Shown: positions 22,559 to 32,286 of the stretch, piece by piece | How positions within the stretch are numbered: the first letter of the stretch is position 1 | Layout: every line of letters starts with the position of its first letter | Assembly (NCBI GenBank): GCA_030704615.1 | Contig: CM060734.1 | Coordinates: forward strand, 40,624,042 to 40,688,041 | Direction: 5' to 3' | Length of the DNA: 64,000 nucleotides | Source of the DNA: Takakia lepidozioides | Lineage: Eukaryota > Streptophyta > Takakiopsida > Takakiales > Takakiaceae | Notes under the pieces: model-generated | Seen by the model: only the letters and a program-made list of their open reading frames with translations | Told to the model about the DNA's origin: nothing | Databases searched by the model: none | Made by a program: the position numbers and the translations under genes

Positions 22559-22849
22559 CTACTCCTCCTCATTCTTAGTCTGAGAGGATCCCGCCGTGGA
22601 CTTCCATTTCCCTTTACCCTTTACCCCCTTCGCTGCCTCATCGTCTCGTTGTTTTTTGTTGATGTTTCCCTGCACATGGAGTACATCTTGGAAAATGCTC
22701 CAAGCTCGTACGAATCCCTGAGCAGTCAGGGCTGCACCACCTTCAGGGAAAGTGAATCCCATCTTTACAGCTGATTCCATCATTGCCTTGCGAACGCGAC
22801 GAGATTCCGGAGAAAAGCCAAACGTCTTTTTTGCTCTACCATCCTCCAA
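22559..22849 (-). CDS. Unrecognised exon upstream of the ParB-like exon
   Basis: A 96-residue minus frame: MEDGRAKKTFGFSPESRR, then an alanine/methionine-rich helix and a Lys-rich end (KGVKGKGKWKSTAGSSQTK). It lies just upstream of the ParB-like exon in minus sense and inside the segment proposed to be inverted (about 22.1-23.0 kb). The basic tail suits a nuclear or DNA-binding protein. No domain recognised. Confidence 0.35.
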   Translation of the reverse strand: MEDGRAKKTFGFSPESRRVRKAMMESAVKMGFTFPEGGAALTAQGFVRAWSIFQDVLHVQGNINKKQRDDEAAKGVKGKGKWKSTAGSSQTKNEEE

Positions 22850-22994
22850 TATGAGGGATTCTCCACGTCGGACTCCATCTCAACATCTTTAACGTAGCCA
22901 TAATTAAGCTCTTTCACCTCTGCATTATGTATTCTTCTCTGCTTCTATGAGAATCATCTTTCGGATATTTCTTTGTTTTTCCTCATTATCCTTC

Positions 22995-23100
22995 TCGCGC
23001 GATTGCACGTGCTTCTACTAGATGATTATATCAGATGCATCGACGACTTGTTTCGTAGAGATGCATAGCATGATAAGCAAGCACGCGCGATCGCACGTGC
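22995..23100. repeat. Palindrome family A, copies 6 and 7
   Basis: Copy 6 at 22995-23012 (TCGCGCGATTGCACGTGC) and copy 7 at 23081-23100 (GCACGCGCGATCGCACGTGC, one mismatch from perfect). They sit at the point where coding strand switches from minus to plus. Confidence 0.9.
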
Positions 23101-23146
23101 TCCTTTATAGTTCAATTCCATGCCGATGTAACATTTTCCAAATCAG

Positions 23147-25862
23147 GAACTCGTGGAGGAGATTACTGACCGGGAGCAGAGGGACTACTACGCCGAATGG
23201 CCATCAATTATCCTCTGATCAGATAGGAATAATCAATTGCGGAAGGTTTCTAAGCTCCTGAACGACCCAAATAAAGCCCAAAAATTCGACACAACATTCC
23301 CGGAGAAAGTTGCTCACGCCAGGATGTATTATGAGTTGAGGGGGAAGCCCAAGAAATTCAACGATAACGTTTCCAAATCTGAAACCGTTCAGTGGAAGAT
23401 AATTATTCGGACTTCCTTTATTGTTTAATGTTTTGTTGTTCATTCACTAGAACTGTGTGTCCCTGTTGTGTGTTGGCCTGACATGCTGTTCCTGTTGACC
23501 AGGAATTTTTGCAAGCTTCACAACTTATATTGGAGATGTTTAGCGTTAAGGAGGCCATAACCTTGGTCCTTTTGTGTTGACGATGTTTGGGAGAAGTGGC
23601 ATGAAGTTTTCAGAGAGTGGGAGAAGGAAAACCTTTTGGACATTAACGGAAAGAAGCACAAGGGTGTACAATCGCAGCTAACAAAATTTGCAGTTTGCAA
23701 ACTCCAAGGATTGAACCCCCTTCAAATGAAGAAGGTTGCGCAGAAGATTTTGGACTTGAAGATCTGCATTCGTGGTCCTTACAAAGGAAAAGACCCCAAG
23801 ATTCTTTGCCTGTTCGATTACATCGATCGAATAAAGGACAGGCGGTTTATCATCGATGGTGTTATGGTGGTATTGGGATATGATGCCAGGAGCAAGCAGC
23901 ATCCAGAGCCGTACACAAAAGCAGAATGGCTCGAAGTGAAGAAAAGGTACAAGTTCAACAAGTCGGAATTTGAGACATTCCGATCGAAATTGGGGGCCAA
24001 ATACATGAAAAGCAAAGTGAACATGAACATGAAGACCGAGAAAGTGAGTGACGCTTCCATCAAATACGTGCTTTCATGTAAGAAAAAGGTTGAAGACATG
24101 GAGAAGGAAATGGGCAACCTCAAGGATACATTCAAGCCACATTACCAGTGCATTGGAGGGAAACGGAGGTTCACGGATGCCAAAACATAGTTGAAAATTG
24201 TGAGAAAGAGGGATTTCGATAACATCGCAATGGTGTTCGTCAACACAGTCTGTGACGATGATTCAACTGTTTTCATGCAAAGAAATTACAAGAATATTTT
24301 TGATGCGTTCTTCGAACAGCAGCTGAGCCCCAATGCATTTGTTTTCTTCTCGACGCAGAGGTCCTCTTCCAATCTGGTTTCGTACGTAAGGTTTGGCGAG
24401 GGGCGGGACAAGTATATTCTGCTTCAGGGGTTGTATCTTCCTGGAGAGTTTGACAATCCTTACATGAGCCGGCCAAAGTCATTTTCAATGCCACTCATGT
24501 GCCTTGATTACGTATTTCCTGTTACAGCTGCCCAGATTGAGAACCACGAGGAGCACCTACAGGGAGTGTTGATGTTCAGCACCATTAAACCAGTGATTAA
24601 GGCTCCGGACACTGAGCTCACGGAACACAAGAAAGATTGTGCCGCTTATGAACACGAATTGCGGGCAGAGTCGAGCGACTACATTGCGTCCTTGTTCTGT
24701 GGCGAAGGGATGGCGGTTGTCAACGTTTTTGGAGGCGTAATGATAACATCAGCTCTCCACGTAAGCATTTGATTTCCATATCCATTTGATTTCCATTTCC
24801 ATTTCCATCTCCAAAACACATCTTTGGAACCTTGCACGATCACGCGTTCATCCTGTTTACTCAATGGTTAGTATCTTTTGCAGGCTAGGAACGTCCGTGT
24901 CCTCGATATAAATCACAACCTGAAAAAGAAATTCTGCATGAATAAGGTTGCCGCTAACTACACACTCCTCCACACGGAGAATGAGGACGGAACCGAGGTT
25001 GGTGATGACACATTGGGAGGGCAGGAGACCACAAGCACAATGGCGAAGGAAATGATGACGACGATGACGATGAAGACGACGGACAAAGAGATCTAGAGAT
25101 AGAGCAAAACCAGGAAGAAGGTGATTGAAACGAAACGTTGGAGAAAAATGAAGGACATGAGGAAAGTGATGAAGGCAAGGGCGACTACCAACACGATGAT
25201 GCCATCAACAATTTTTTGGAAGAGGAGACAGAAAAAATTGAGCAAGGCAGAAATCCACCAGCTGAACAAGCAGGGAGGGTAGTACCAAAAGAAAGCCACC
25301 ATCCACAGGCCTAGACAAATACCCGTGAATGAGACAATCCCGAGACAATTGTGCTGTCTTCCTCCACTGAAGAAGTGGGGGGAGACAATGTAAAGGATAA
25401 CACTGATTCTAGAGACGTCTTCAATAAGGAGATTTCAGAAATAGACTTAGGGGTGGGATTCAGTCCTGTGGAGGGGGATATGCCATTACAGATGTCACTG
25501 TATCAAGGTTTAAGCCAACGAGTTAGAGACATCGTTGATGGTCAGGCTTCTAGGGCATTGGTCAGCAATCAAAACTCTATTGAAGTGAGTATTGCAGATT
25601 ATGAGTTGTCCTGACACTTGTAAAACCCAATTTATAACAAACTTGATACAACATCAGAATCTTATACCAATGGAACTATTAACCTATTGCACAATGATAA
25701 TCTCGTAAATGAATCGAAATTTATACGGAAGTCTAATCATCCGCATTTTTTGTAGATCCGTGAGTCCAATACGGAGGAAGTGACACATACCAGAACAAAC
25801 GACATACAACAGCGTACAATGAAGAAACAATATGACTTGAGAGTGACGATATCGTCGCCTAA
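23147..25862 (+). pseudogene. ParB-family C-terminal region plus methyltransferase-like domain, multi-exon
   Basis: Exons follow an acceptor at 23146: ELVEEITDREQRDYYAEWP, a stop, then LRKVSKLLNDPNKAQKF and FPEKVAHARMYYELRGKP. After a frameshift a long exon (23600-24768) carries WEKWHEVFREWEKENLL, then IENHEEHLQGVLMF and YIASLFCGEGMAVVNVFGGV. A good intron (donor CAC/GTAAGC at about 24765, acceptor TTTTGCAG at about 24883) joins to ARNVRVLDINHNLKKKF. VVNVFGG...SALH followed by a strand ending in LDIN resembles the glycine loop and acidic strand of SAM-dependent methyltransferases. An acidic region (near 25050) and exons at 25320-25590 and 25757-25860 (ending SPK, donor GTGAC) follow. Stops at about 23214 (TGA) and 24188 (TAG) and frameshifts show it is not intact. 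No DPPY/NPPY catalytic motif was found. Confidence 0.5.
24834..24847. repeat. Palindrome family A, copy 8, in an intron
   Basis: GCACGATCACGCGT, diverged, in the 118-bp intron between the two halves of the SAM-like motif. Confidence 0.75.
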
Positions 25863-25881
25863 GGTGACAACTTCGGAAAAC

Positions 25882-25900
25882 CGCGGGCGATCGCGCGAGG
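25882..25900. repeat. Palindrome family A, copy 9, after a splice donor
   Basis: CGCGGGCGATCGCGCGAGG lies 20 bp after the donor at about 25863. Confidence 0.85.
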
Positions 25901-26094
25901 TTACTTATGGGAGGGGTCGACAAAAACATACCGGACGGTGAAAGACCCATCGTCGATGGAATTGGCGGCGAAACCTCATCCGGCTTGGAGCAAGTGCCGC
26001 CAAAGCTGGTACTTCATTCTCCGCCTTCTGCTTTCCTTTCTGCATTCCATTGCGAAAAAATTCCAATGAATTAATTAATAATTATTTCCTAATG

Positions 26095-26864
26095 ATCTAT
26101 CCACCACACGGCTATTCCCAAGATGTCCAACCCGCGGATTTCTTTGCTCTTCGAATGGGTCCAAATGGATGTCAGCCCGGATATTATGTCCTGGTTCTGG
26201 ATGTCAGGTTCCTATGTGAGGTCTACCTCCAGAATGGGCCAAACCCTCCCGCAACTCAGCCTTGTATCTCCGCTGGAAGATTTAAGTTAGCAATGCGACA
26301 TGAGGTGGGAGACTTCCTCAAATGGGTCGTCAAGAAGTTTTGGGTCATCTTATGGAACACTGGCAAAGAAGAGACTGTCGTGGATTTCAAATCAGCCTTG
26401 TTCGAGAGAACGCCCACAAGGTCATGCATTACAGTTCCGACCAATGTGTGGAACATAGACTTACTTTCAACACATATTGGCCTACGCTACCTAAGGCCCC
26501 AATCTACTTCAAACGACTTTACGACTTGTTCGTAGACCCCGACTCTAAAGCTTACAGGTCTAACACCCTGCTTATCGACGTCGTTGGGAACATGTACAAG
26601 TCTTTTCTCAATCCTCTGAGCCTGGTCATCTTCCTACCTAAATATGAAGCATTTGTAGATCCATACAAGGATGAGTTTTTGATGGGTCATCTGAAGCCCC
26701 ACCTGGAGAAGTTGAAGCATTCAAAAATGGACACTTGGGCCTTCAATGAGCAGAACCCTTTTGGAATACCTAAGGATATCTACTTTCAGGATGCTAGAGT
26801 GAAATTCATTAATCGCTGGGACTTTCCATGCCCAAGAACAAGGATGAATGAGATGCACATCTAA
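26095..26864 (+). pseudogene. FCP1/NIF-type phosphatase-like domain A
   Basis: YVLVLDVRFLCEVYLQ takes the place of the plant FCP1-like LVLDLNGLLC motif I. RHEVGDFLKWVVKKFWVILW matches the RP...FL......FDVGIW strand. After a one-base shift near 26410, SDQCVEHRLT, KAPIYFKRLYDLF and SNTLLIDVVGNMYKSFLNPL match DQC, KPL.FK.L and SNTLLIDD..YK..LNP. Active FCP1 enzymes use DxDxT: here the first Asp is kept but the second is Arg and no Thr follows, and the motif IV pair DD is DV, so catalysis is unlikely. First of three such domains in a row; probably one transcription unit with the following exons. Confidence 0.65.
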
Positions 26865-27014
26865 AGTACCTAGAGGCCCTGGAAGTGGAACATGGGATAT
26901 TAAAGTGAGTAGTTTTGAGAATGTATTGGGATTCTGACGTCATTGAGTTCATTATCTGTTCATGGGATTCTTCTTTTCTTGATTTACTTAATTGTCTTTA
27001 TCACTCCTTCACAG

Positions 27015-27638
27015 ATCCGACAGCCTAGATCTCCACCTGTGCGGGGACCTCGCTTGATAATTTTTGACGTTAATGGAGTGTTATGCAAAATAACGAAGCG
27101 CCAGAGCCCAGGACCTGCTCCACATTTTTCGGAATCTGATTACAACATTCCTACTATTGTTGGGTATCAACAAATCTTTAGACGGAAGATGTACCGGGAA
27201 GTTTGGCAAGAGTTACATAAGCACTTCATTTTAGGTATCTGGAGCTGCATGATGCTTAAAAACTTAAATGCCGTTTTGGATTTGTTCCTACGTGGTCTTC
27301 CACGGCCAGCGTTCATCATGTCGCAGGAGGATTGTATCATTTGCCCAAGCAATCTGCACCCAAATTACCGAACGGAACAAGATCAACCACCTGTGTTCTT
27401 GAAACCACTCTTTAAAGTATGGCAGAGTTCTGAAGGTTTTTACAATCAAGGTAACACTCTGCTGATTGATGATACGGCTTTGAAGTGTTTGTTGAACCCT
27501 CCCAAATCTTGTCTTCTTCTCAAGACTTTTGAGAACATCGACGTCGACGATTTCTTCCTTCTCAAACTTAGAGATTTCTTGCTTAGCTTCTTGAAATTTG
27601 AGAACGTCTCAAGCTTCTTGAAAGCAAGGAGAATATGA
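27015..27638 (+). CDS. FCP1/NIF-type phosphatase-like domain B
   Basis: The exon starts at an acceptor (TTCACAG) at 27014. GPRLIIFDVNGVLCKI is motif I with Asn at the second Asp position, as in many plant FCP1-like proteins. FILGIWSCMMLKNLNAVLDL gives the GIWS strand; QEDCIICPSNLHPNY and PPVFLKPLFKVW the central part; GNTLLIDDTALKCLLNPPKS the acidic motif IV. The domain is complete in one frame over about 200 residues. The tail FLKLRDFLLSFLKFENVSSFL fits the last helix. HAD-superfamily enzymes of this family remove phosphate from Ser in the RNA polymerase II CTD; the Asn makes activity here uncertain. Confidence 0.75.
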   Translation: MRQPRSPPVRGPRLIIFDVNGVLCKITKRQSPGPAPHFSESDYNIPTIVGYQQIFRRKMYREVWQELHKHFILGIWSCMMLKNLNAVLDLFLRGLPRPAFIMSQEDCIICPSNLHPNYRTEQDQPPVFLKPLFKVWQSSEGFYNQGNTLLIDDTALKCLLNPPKSCLLLKTFENIDVDDFFLLKLRDFLLSFLKFENVSSFLKARRI

Positions 27639-27910
27639 TTTCCACCTTTCAAAGTTAACGATCCACAGTTCAAGCCTCTTCTTGACTATATTGACAATTC
27701 ACAATATTGTGATTTCCGAGTAAATGATAAGTAAATATTCGCGTCCTACTGTGGACACAGTTTACTATTTAAAATTGATTGTGAAGACCATGGAATTTCA
27801 GTCTTCTTCTGATATTCTTTTGCTTTGCATGGAAATTGTTATATTGCCGAACCATATGTAACGGTCAATGGATTCGTTGTTGCTTTATGTCTGTCGATTT
27901 CTTTTCGGAA

Positions 27911-27929
27911 CCACGCGTGGTCACGCGTT
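27911..27929. repeat. Palindrome family A, copy 10 (diverged), in an intron
   Basis: CCACGCGTGGTCACGCGTT, between domain B and the linker exon. Confidence 0.7.
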
Positions 27930-28053
27930 CTTCCAACTCAACTTTGTTGACATATATTTCATTTGCATGTATGCCCATATCAATATGTTCTCCATGCCAC
28001 AAATGCATCTCCAATTGGCGAAACAATATCGTCTGATATTGTTGACGATGTAG

Positions 28054-28412
28054 AAATGATCAGGCCAGAAGCTTTCCAAGGACCTGACAACTTGTTGTCT
28101 ACTCAGGCATCCATTGCTGTTATGGAGAGTGTTTCGAGGCTCAAAATGTCAAAAGGTGAATCCACAGTTAGCAGGGTCGATGATTTAACTGGGGTTGGCT
28201 GCATAGTGGAGAGCGACTTTCAATATCTTGGGGAATCCTCCTTGGAGCCGTCCTTCTCCCAACACTTTCCACCAGACGCCGTCACAGGGCATCTATATGA
28301 GTCTACCGAACAATTGGTTGCAACTATCGCTCAATTGCCTCCTCATCATGTCGTAATTCCAAGCGGGTCACCGGATTACGAGGGCTGGACACCTCAGCTG
28401 CTGAGAAGTCAG
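28054..28412 (+). CDS. Linker exon 1 of the FCP1-like gene
   Basis: A good exon: open frame from an acceptor-like GATGTAG, through MIRPEAFQGPDNLLSTQAS and VESDFQYLGESSLEPSFSQ, to SPDYEGWTPQLLRSQ and the donor CAG/GTGATT. Low-complexity-free, acidic and Ser-rich, no domain recognised. It lies between FCP1-like domains B and C on the same strand. Confidence 0.5.
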
Positions 28413-28590
28413 GTGATTTATTTCTATTTCATCCATACATTTTATTGTTACATGTTTCTGTTCATCCTCTGATTTTCTCTCTTTACTCCAAGCCAGAAAA
28501 GTTGCAACGTATAACCTTCCTATGAAGCGACAACTTATGTGGGGTTGTATTCCAATGTAATCCCTTTTTTTCCGTTTGAATTCGGTTCAG

Positions 28591-28887
28591 GATGTGCAGA
28601 AAGAAAGAAACCGAATTCCATTGCCAACCGTCAACGAGAAGGTTATTGAACTCACTCATTCGCCAACTGAGGTCAGCACACCGACAAGACCGACAAATAT
28701 TTCTGCACATCCCCAACCCCCCAGAATTCCGGATGGTCCTGTGTCAAGGAAACATCGCAGATCACAGCAGTCAGCGGCGGTCGTGTCCGATGATGAAAAA
28801 ACAGCATCTGGCGTTCTGTTATCCCTTCAACATTCAACTGCCTCCAGTGGTAATCCGCCTCAGAATCGGAGGGTAAATCTAGCAAAG
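28591..28887 (+). CDS. Linker exon 2 of the FCP1-like gene
   Basis: Bounded by acceptor TTCGGTTCAG and donor AAAG/GTAATAAG. Encodes DVQKERNRIPLPTVNEKV, a Pro-rich stretch (ISAHPQPPRIPDGP) and a basic/Ser region (SRKHRRSQQSAAV). Probably a disordered linker between the phosphatase-like domains. Confidence 0.5.
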
Positions 28888-28991
28888 GTAATAAGTATCC
28901 CTTTCACTTGGTCCTCTGTCTTATTGGTTATGGCTTCCAAGTAATCATTACATATATTATTTACATTGTCGACACAACTTTCACAAAGTAA

Positions 28992-29011
28992 CCTCGCGCG
29001 ATCGCGCGTGG
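28992..29011. repeat. Palindrome family A, copy 11, in an intron
   Basis: CCTCGCGCGATCGCGCGTGG with a perfect 14-bp core, between linker exon 2 and domain C; it ends 6 bp before a TTGCAG acceptor-like sequence. Confidence 0.95.
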
Positions 29012-29247
29012 TTGCAGGAAACTCAGAGACTCCCGATTGTGATTTTTTGTCTCAAGTCTCAATTGGATGTCGTAATGCTGAAAATATTACCTTAGCAAAA
29101 TATTCCATTTGAAAATCAGGGTATAGAAACGAGGTAAACCACAAAACGTAAGTATGTCGTGGCATTTTTTGAGTTGCAAAATGTATTGGAAATACCTAAT
29201 TTTTGGGTCAGATAACATAAACTAATGGGCTCTTTTGGATGGTTCAG

Positions 29248-29994
29248 AACGTTGTTACTCAAGAAATGTGTGGTGTCCGGAAACACAAACGCATGTTGCT
29301 GGTACTGAGTGTCAATGGACTTCTTTGCTATAGGCCACCTCCTACCGGAGGTGAGTTGTTTAAACAGAGGTTCCACTTGAGGAAAGTAACAATTCGGGTG
29401 CCCGCAAGACCATTTGTAGTTCCAAGACCTGGAGTGCTGGAGTTTCTTCGACTTGCATTGACTCATTTTCATGTAGCGATTTGGTCTTGCTCTGAGAGGG
29501 ATACTGTATTCAAGATGTTGGAGTGTTTCGTTCCTTCGGAAATTATGAAACAATTTCGTTCATATGGTCTGCCGAGCATTGCACAGATATAGCTGGACAT
29601 ATTAAGCCTGGAATGAAATATCTTATTAAAAATATTAAGAGTATTCTCGTAAAATTTAATGGGAAAGAATTTGCTAGGTAGGGGCAAATTCTACTGGTCG
29701 ACGATGACCCTTCCAAGGCACTCCGAAACCCAGTGAATATTAGAGTCTTCCCCATCACATTCAAGGAATCAAGCAATTTGGAGGATTTGGTTGACCTCAC
29801 CAAATCTTTGTGGCCTTTTCTCTCTGGCTTGATTGGAGCCCAGTCTGTTGTTGATTACGTCGGCAAAAACTCCTGCAAATCTTCCTGCCCTCCGATAGGT
29901 CGAAATCACGTCTACTGGTCCTGGTTTGGAAGATTTATTGATGCTTCTGTTGGCACCCCCCTCAAAAAGATCCTGATTATCTGGGTACGTAGTT
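29248..29994 (+). pseudogene. FCP1/NIF-type phosphatase-like domain C, nucleophile lost
   Basis: The exon starts at acceptor GGTTCAG. RMLLVLSVNGLLCYRPP is motif I in which the nucleophilic Asp is Ser (S-V-N-G). VVPRPGVLEFLRLALTHFHV then AIWSCSERDTVFKML match the RPGL.EFL...F.V.IWSS block. After a shift near 29590, GQILLVDDDPSKALRNPVNI and VFPITF give motif IV and the P...FP end. The last part leads to a donor (CTGG/GTACGT) at 29994. Without the Asp nucleophile the domain cannot act as a phosphatase; it might bind phosphopeptide. A TAG in AR*GQ and the frameshift point to decay. Confidence 0.65.
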
Positions 29995-30152
29995 TAACAT
30001 TGCCATATTTTGTGTGTAGTCCATCAACTTTACTTCAACCTCCATTTGTACTTTTTCGTTTGTTGACTTCACGTGACTTTTGTGAGATCAATGATATTTC
30101 AATGATCTTTGTATTTTCTTTAATAATTCCCTTATGTGCTGCCTCCACACAG

Positions 30153-30381
30153 TTATATTCCAGTGTCAAGTTCACACTCAAATTCAACAGAAGAAGAAAA
30201 AGGAACGGCAGCGGAGCGGAGGGACAGCGAGGCTTTACGTTTGTCAAGGTCATCAAGTACAGCTACCAGTGAGGTGTCTGGTCATATCTTACATCAATCT
30301 CCCACTGTATCAATCTCCTCGGGTACACAAAATTCCGCCATCAGTGGTAACCGACGGCGATCTCGAACATATGCGTTGAGC
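30153..30381 (+). CDS. Ser/Arg-rich tail exon after domain C
   Basis: Acceptor CCACACAG at 30152 and donor AGC/GTGAGC at 30381 bound a frame reading SYIPVSSSHSNSTEEEKG, RLSRSSSTATSEVSG and SGNRRRSRTYALS. Low-complexity, Ser-rich, likely the tail of the multi-FCP1 protein. Confidence 0.45.
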
Positions 30382-30525
30382 GTGAGCCATTTGGGAAGCA
30401 ACTCTGTGTTATTGATGAATTAAACTATGGCCGGCCTGTTCATTACACACATACGTTATTTAACTCTCTCAATGTTATGCCAGATCCTTTCGGCTGTAAT
30501 GTTAGTCATCAAAGTTTGAGAGAAA

Positions 30526-30540
30526 TCACGCGCGATCTCC
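30526..30540. repeat. Palindrome family A, copy 12 (half)
   Basis: TCACGCGCGATCTCC keeps only the left half of the core. Confidence 0.65.
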
Positions 30541-30559
30541 TTCATATATCCTCTTGTGG

Positions 30560-31600
30560 AGCTATCATGGATCAACAGTGCCATCAGATGTTATCAAAAC
30601 AAGTTGACTTCATTGTCAGTTTAAGCAATAACAGATCAGGCTAGAGGCTGGAGGAGGTTGGAGGAGAAGAAATTTTCCGAAGTTTTCATATTACGATGGG
30701 GAACAAGTGACACGATTATAGTCTATGACTGAATTCGGGTTTCTATCTCGTAATTCAAGCTCCCACGATGGTCGTCTCATTTGTTCCTGAACGGATTGTG
30801 AAGCTCTGTTAAAATCTCTCTTCAAATGGATTGAAGTAATTTTGGCGGCTTCGAAATTCCTTCCCTGACGAATTGATGGCCACCTTCTGGTTGATTGAAA
30901 TCTGGATGCACTCGGCTCGTTGTGGTTCTCAATGGTGGTAGAGAGAGATCTGTCGTGTGATCACTCGTGGTTCAAAATGCGGACTTTAGCATCGTCCTGG
31001 TTCTCCAGCCGACTGCCAAAGTGTTATATTACCTCAAAAGTGCAACATGTGATTGGTCGGAGTGATGTTTTTTCTATGCTCATGCATTCAACAACGAAAA
31101 TGCTATTATTTGAAGATGTGATGATTCTGCAGGCATAGTGAGTTACTTCAGGTCAGTTACAGTGAGGGAACTCAAGGTATTCGGATAATCCGTCCCGGAA
31201 TATTTCACACCATTATCCTGGATGATTCATTGATGTGTTTTAGAACACGCACTCAAATCATCGAGGCTGATGGTGTCACTTGTTCCCTGGCGGATTGTTC
31301 AAGTATCTTATAATCCTAGTCTTTAAGTTGTTTGAAGTCATTCTCCCTGCTTGCATAATCCGATCTCCAACAATTGACAGCATCCTCGTGGTGTTTTATT
31401 TGGTTCCTATATCCTTCGTTTGGAGATCCATTATTCTTTTGAGAAACACCAACGATTAACATCGCGCAATCACGCGTGCTTTTCTAAGAGCTGACCTGTT
31501 CTGATGTCCATCATTGCACACCAAAATGGTGTTACGAGGAGGCAGAATGTCAGCAATTGAACGTCAATCTCCAGCGACATTCTCATCGTTTTCATTTGGA
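30560..31600. other. No assigned gene; contains palindrome copy 13
   Basis: Short ORFs only. ATCGCGCAATCACGCGTGCT at 31461-31480 is copy 13 of palindrome family A. A frame at 31640-31826 (VLDTAYVHVADFYRSLF) may be another exon but has no domain. Confidence 0.5.
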
Positions 31601-32286
31601 CTGGACGCCAAAGGAGGAACACCGTCGCTAACAATCTATGCAAACAATCTGTGCAAACAATCTCAACAATCATATGTACTTCAAGGTGCTTGATACCGCG
31701 TATGTTCATGTAGCTGATTTCTATAGGAGTCTTTTTGCTATTCCCATTCCAACAACATCAGGTCCAGTGAGACTGCCATATTCCGAAATCGGAATCAGGC
31801 ACCACCTACATGAAACCATCAGCTAAGAATGAAATCTCTAGTTCATTCAATCACAGCCCGGAGAAATATCTCAAGCTGCTGGCCAACTACTGTGGGCTAG
31901 GGTGTTTATCTGGAGTTGCATACAATGAATCGAAGATCTAGTTGTCAGCTGATATGCAGCTGATGGTTTTATATTGGTCAATGATGGTGGGCCGTGGCTG
32001 ATACGGGAGTCTGAATATGACAGTCTCTGGGGACCTGATACTGTTCACATGGGAATAGCAAAATGACTACTATACAATTCAGCTACAGGAACAACAATAA
32101 CATCAAACACCTAGCAGTAAATAGGATTTTTTACATTGCTTGTGATAGCTCCAATCAGTTAGTTGGTGGTTAGTCAGTTGGAGATTATTTAGTTGGTGAT
32201 CAGTTTACGAGTGCTTTACAGTAAATCGTCAGAAGTACCACAGCCCATCATAGATGAACCTCGACTAGTCACCCGACACTATTTTC

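Noticed and set aside
19278-31480. Palindrome family A as a CRISPR array or as cyanobacterial HIP1 (GCGATCGC) indicating bacterial DNA
   Set aside because: Spacing is irregular (about 90 bp to 2 kb), there are no spacers of constant length, and the motif lies among introns of eukaryotic genes, with plant transposons on both sides.
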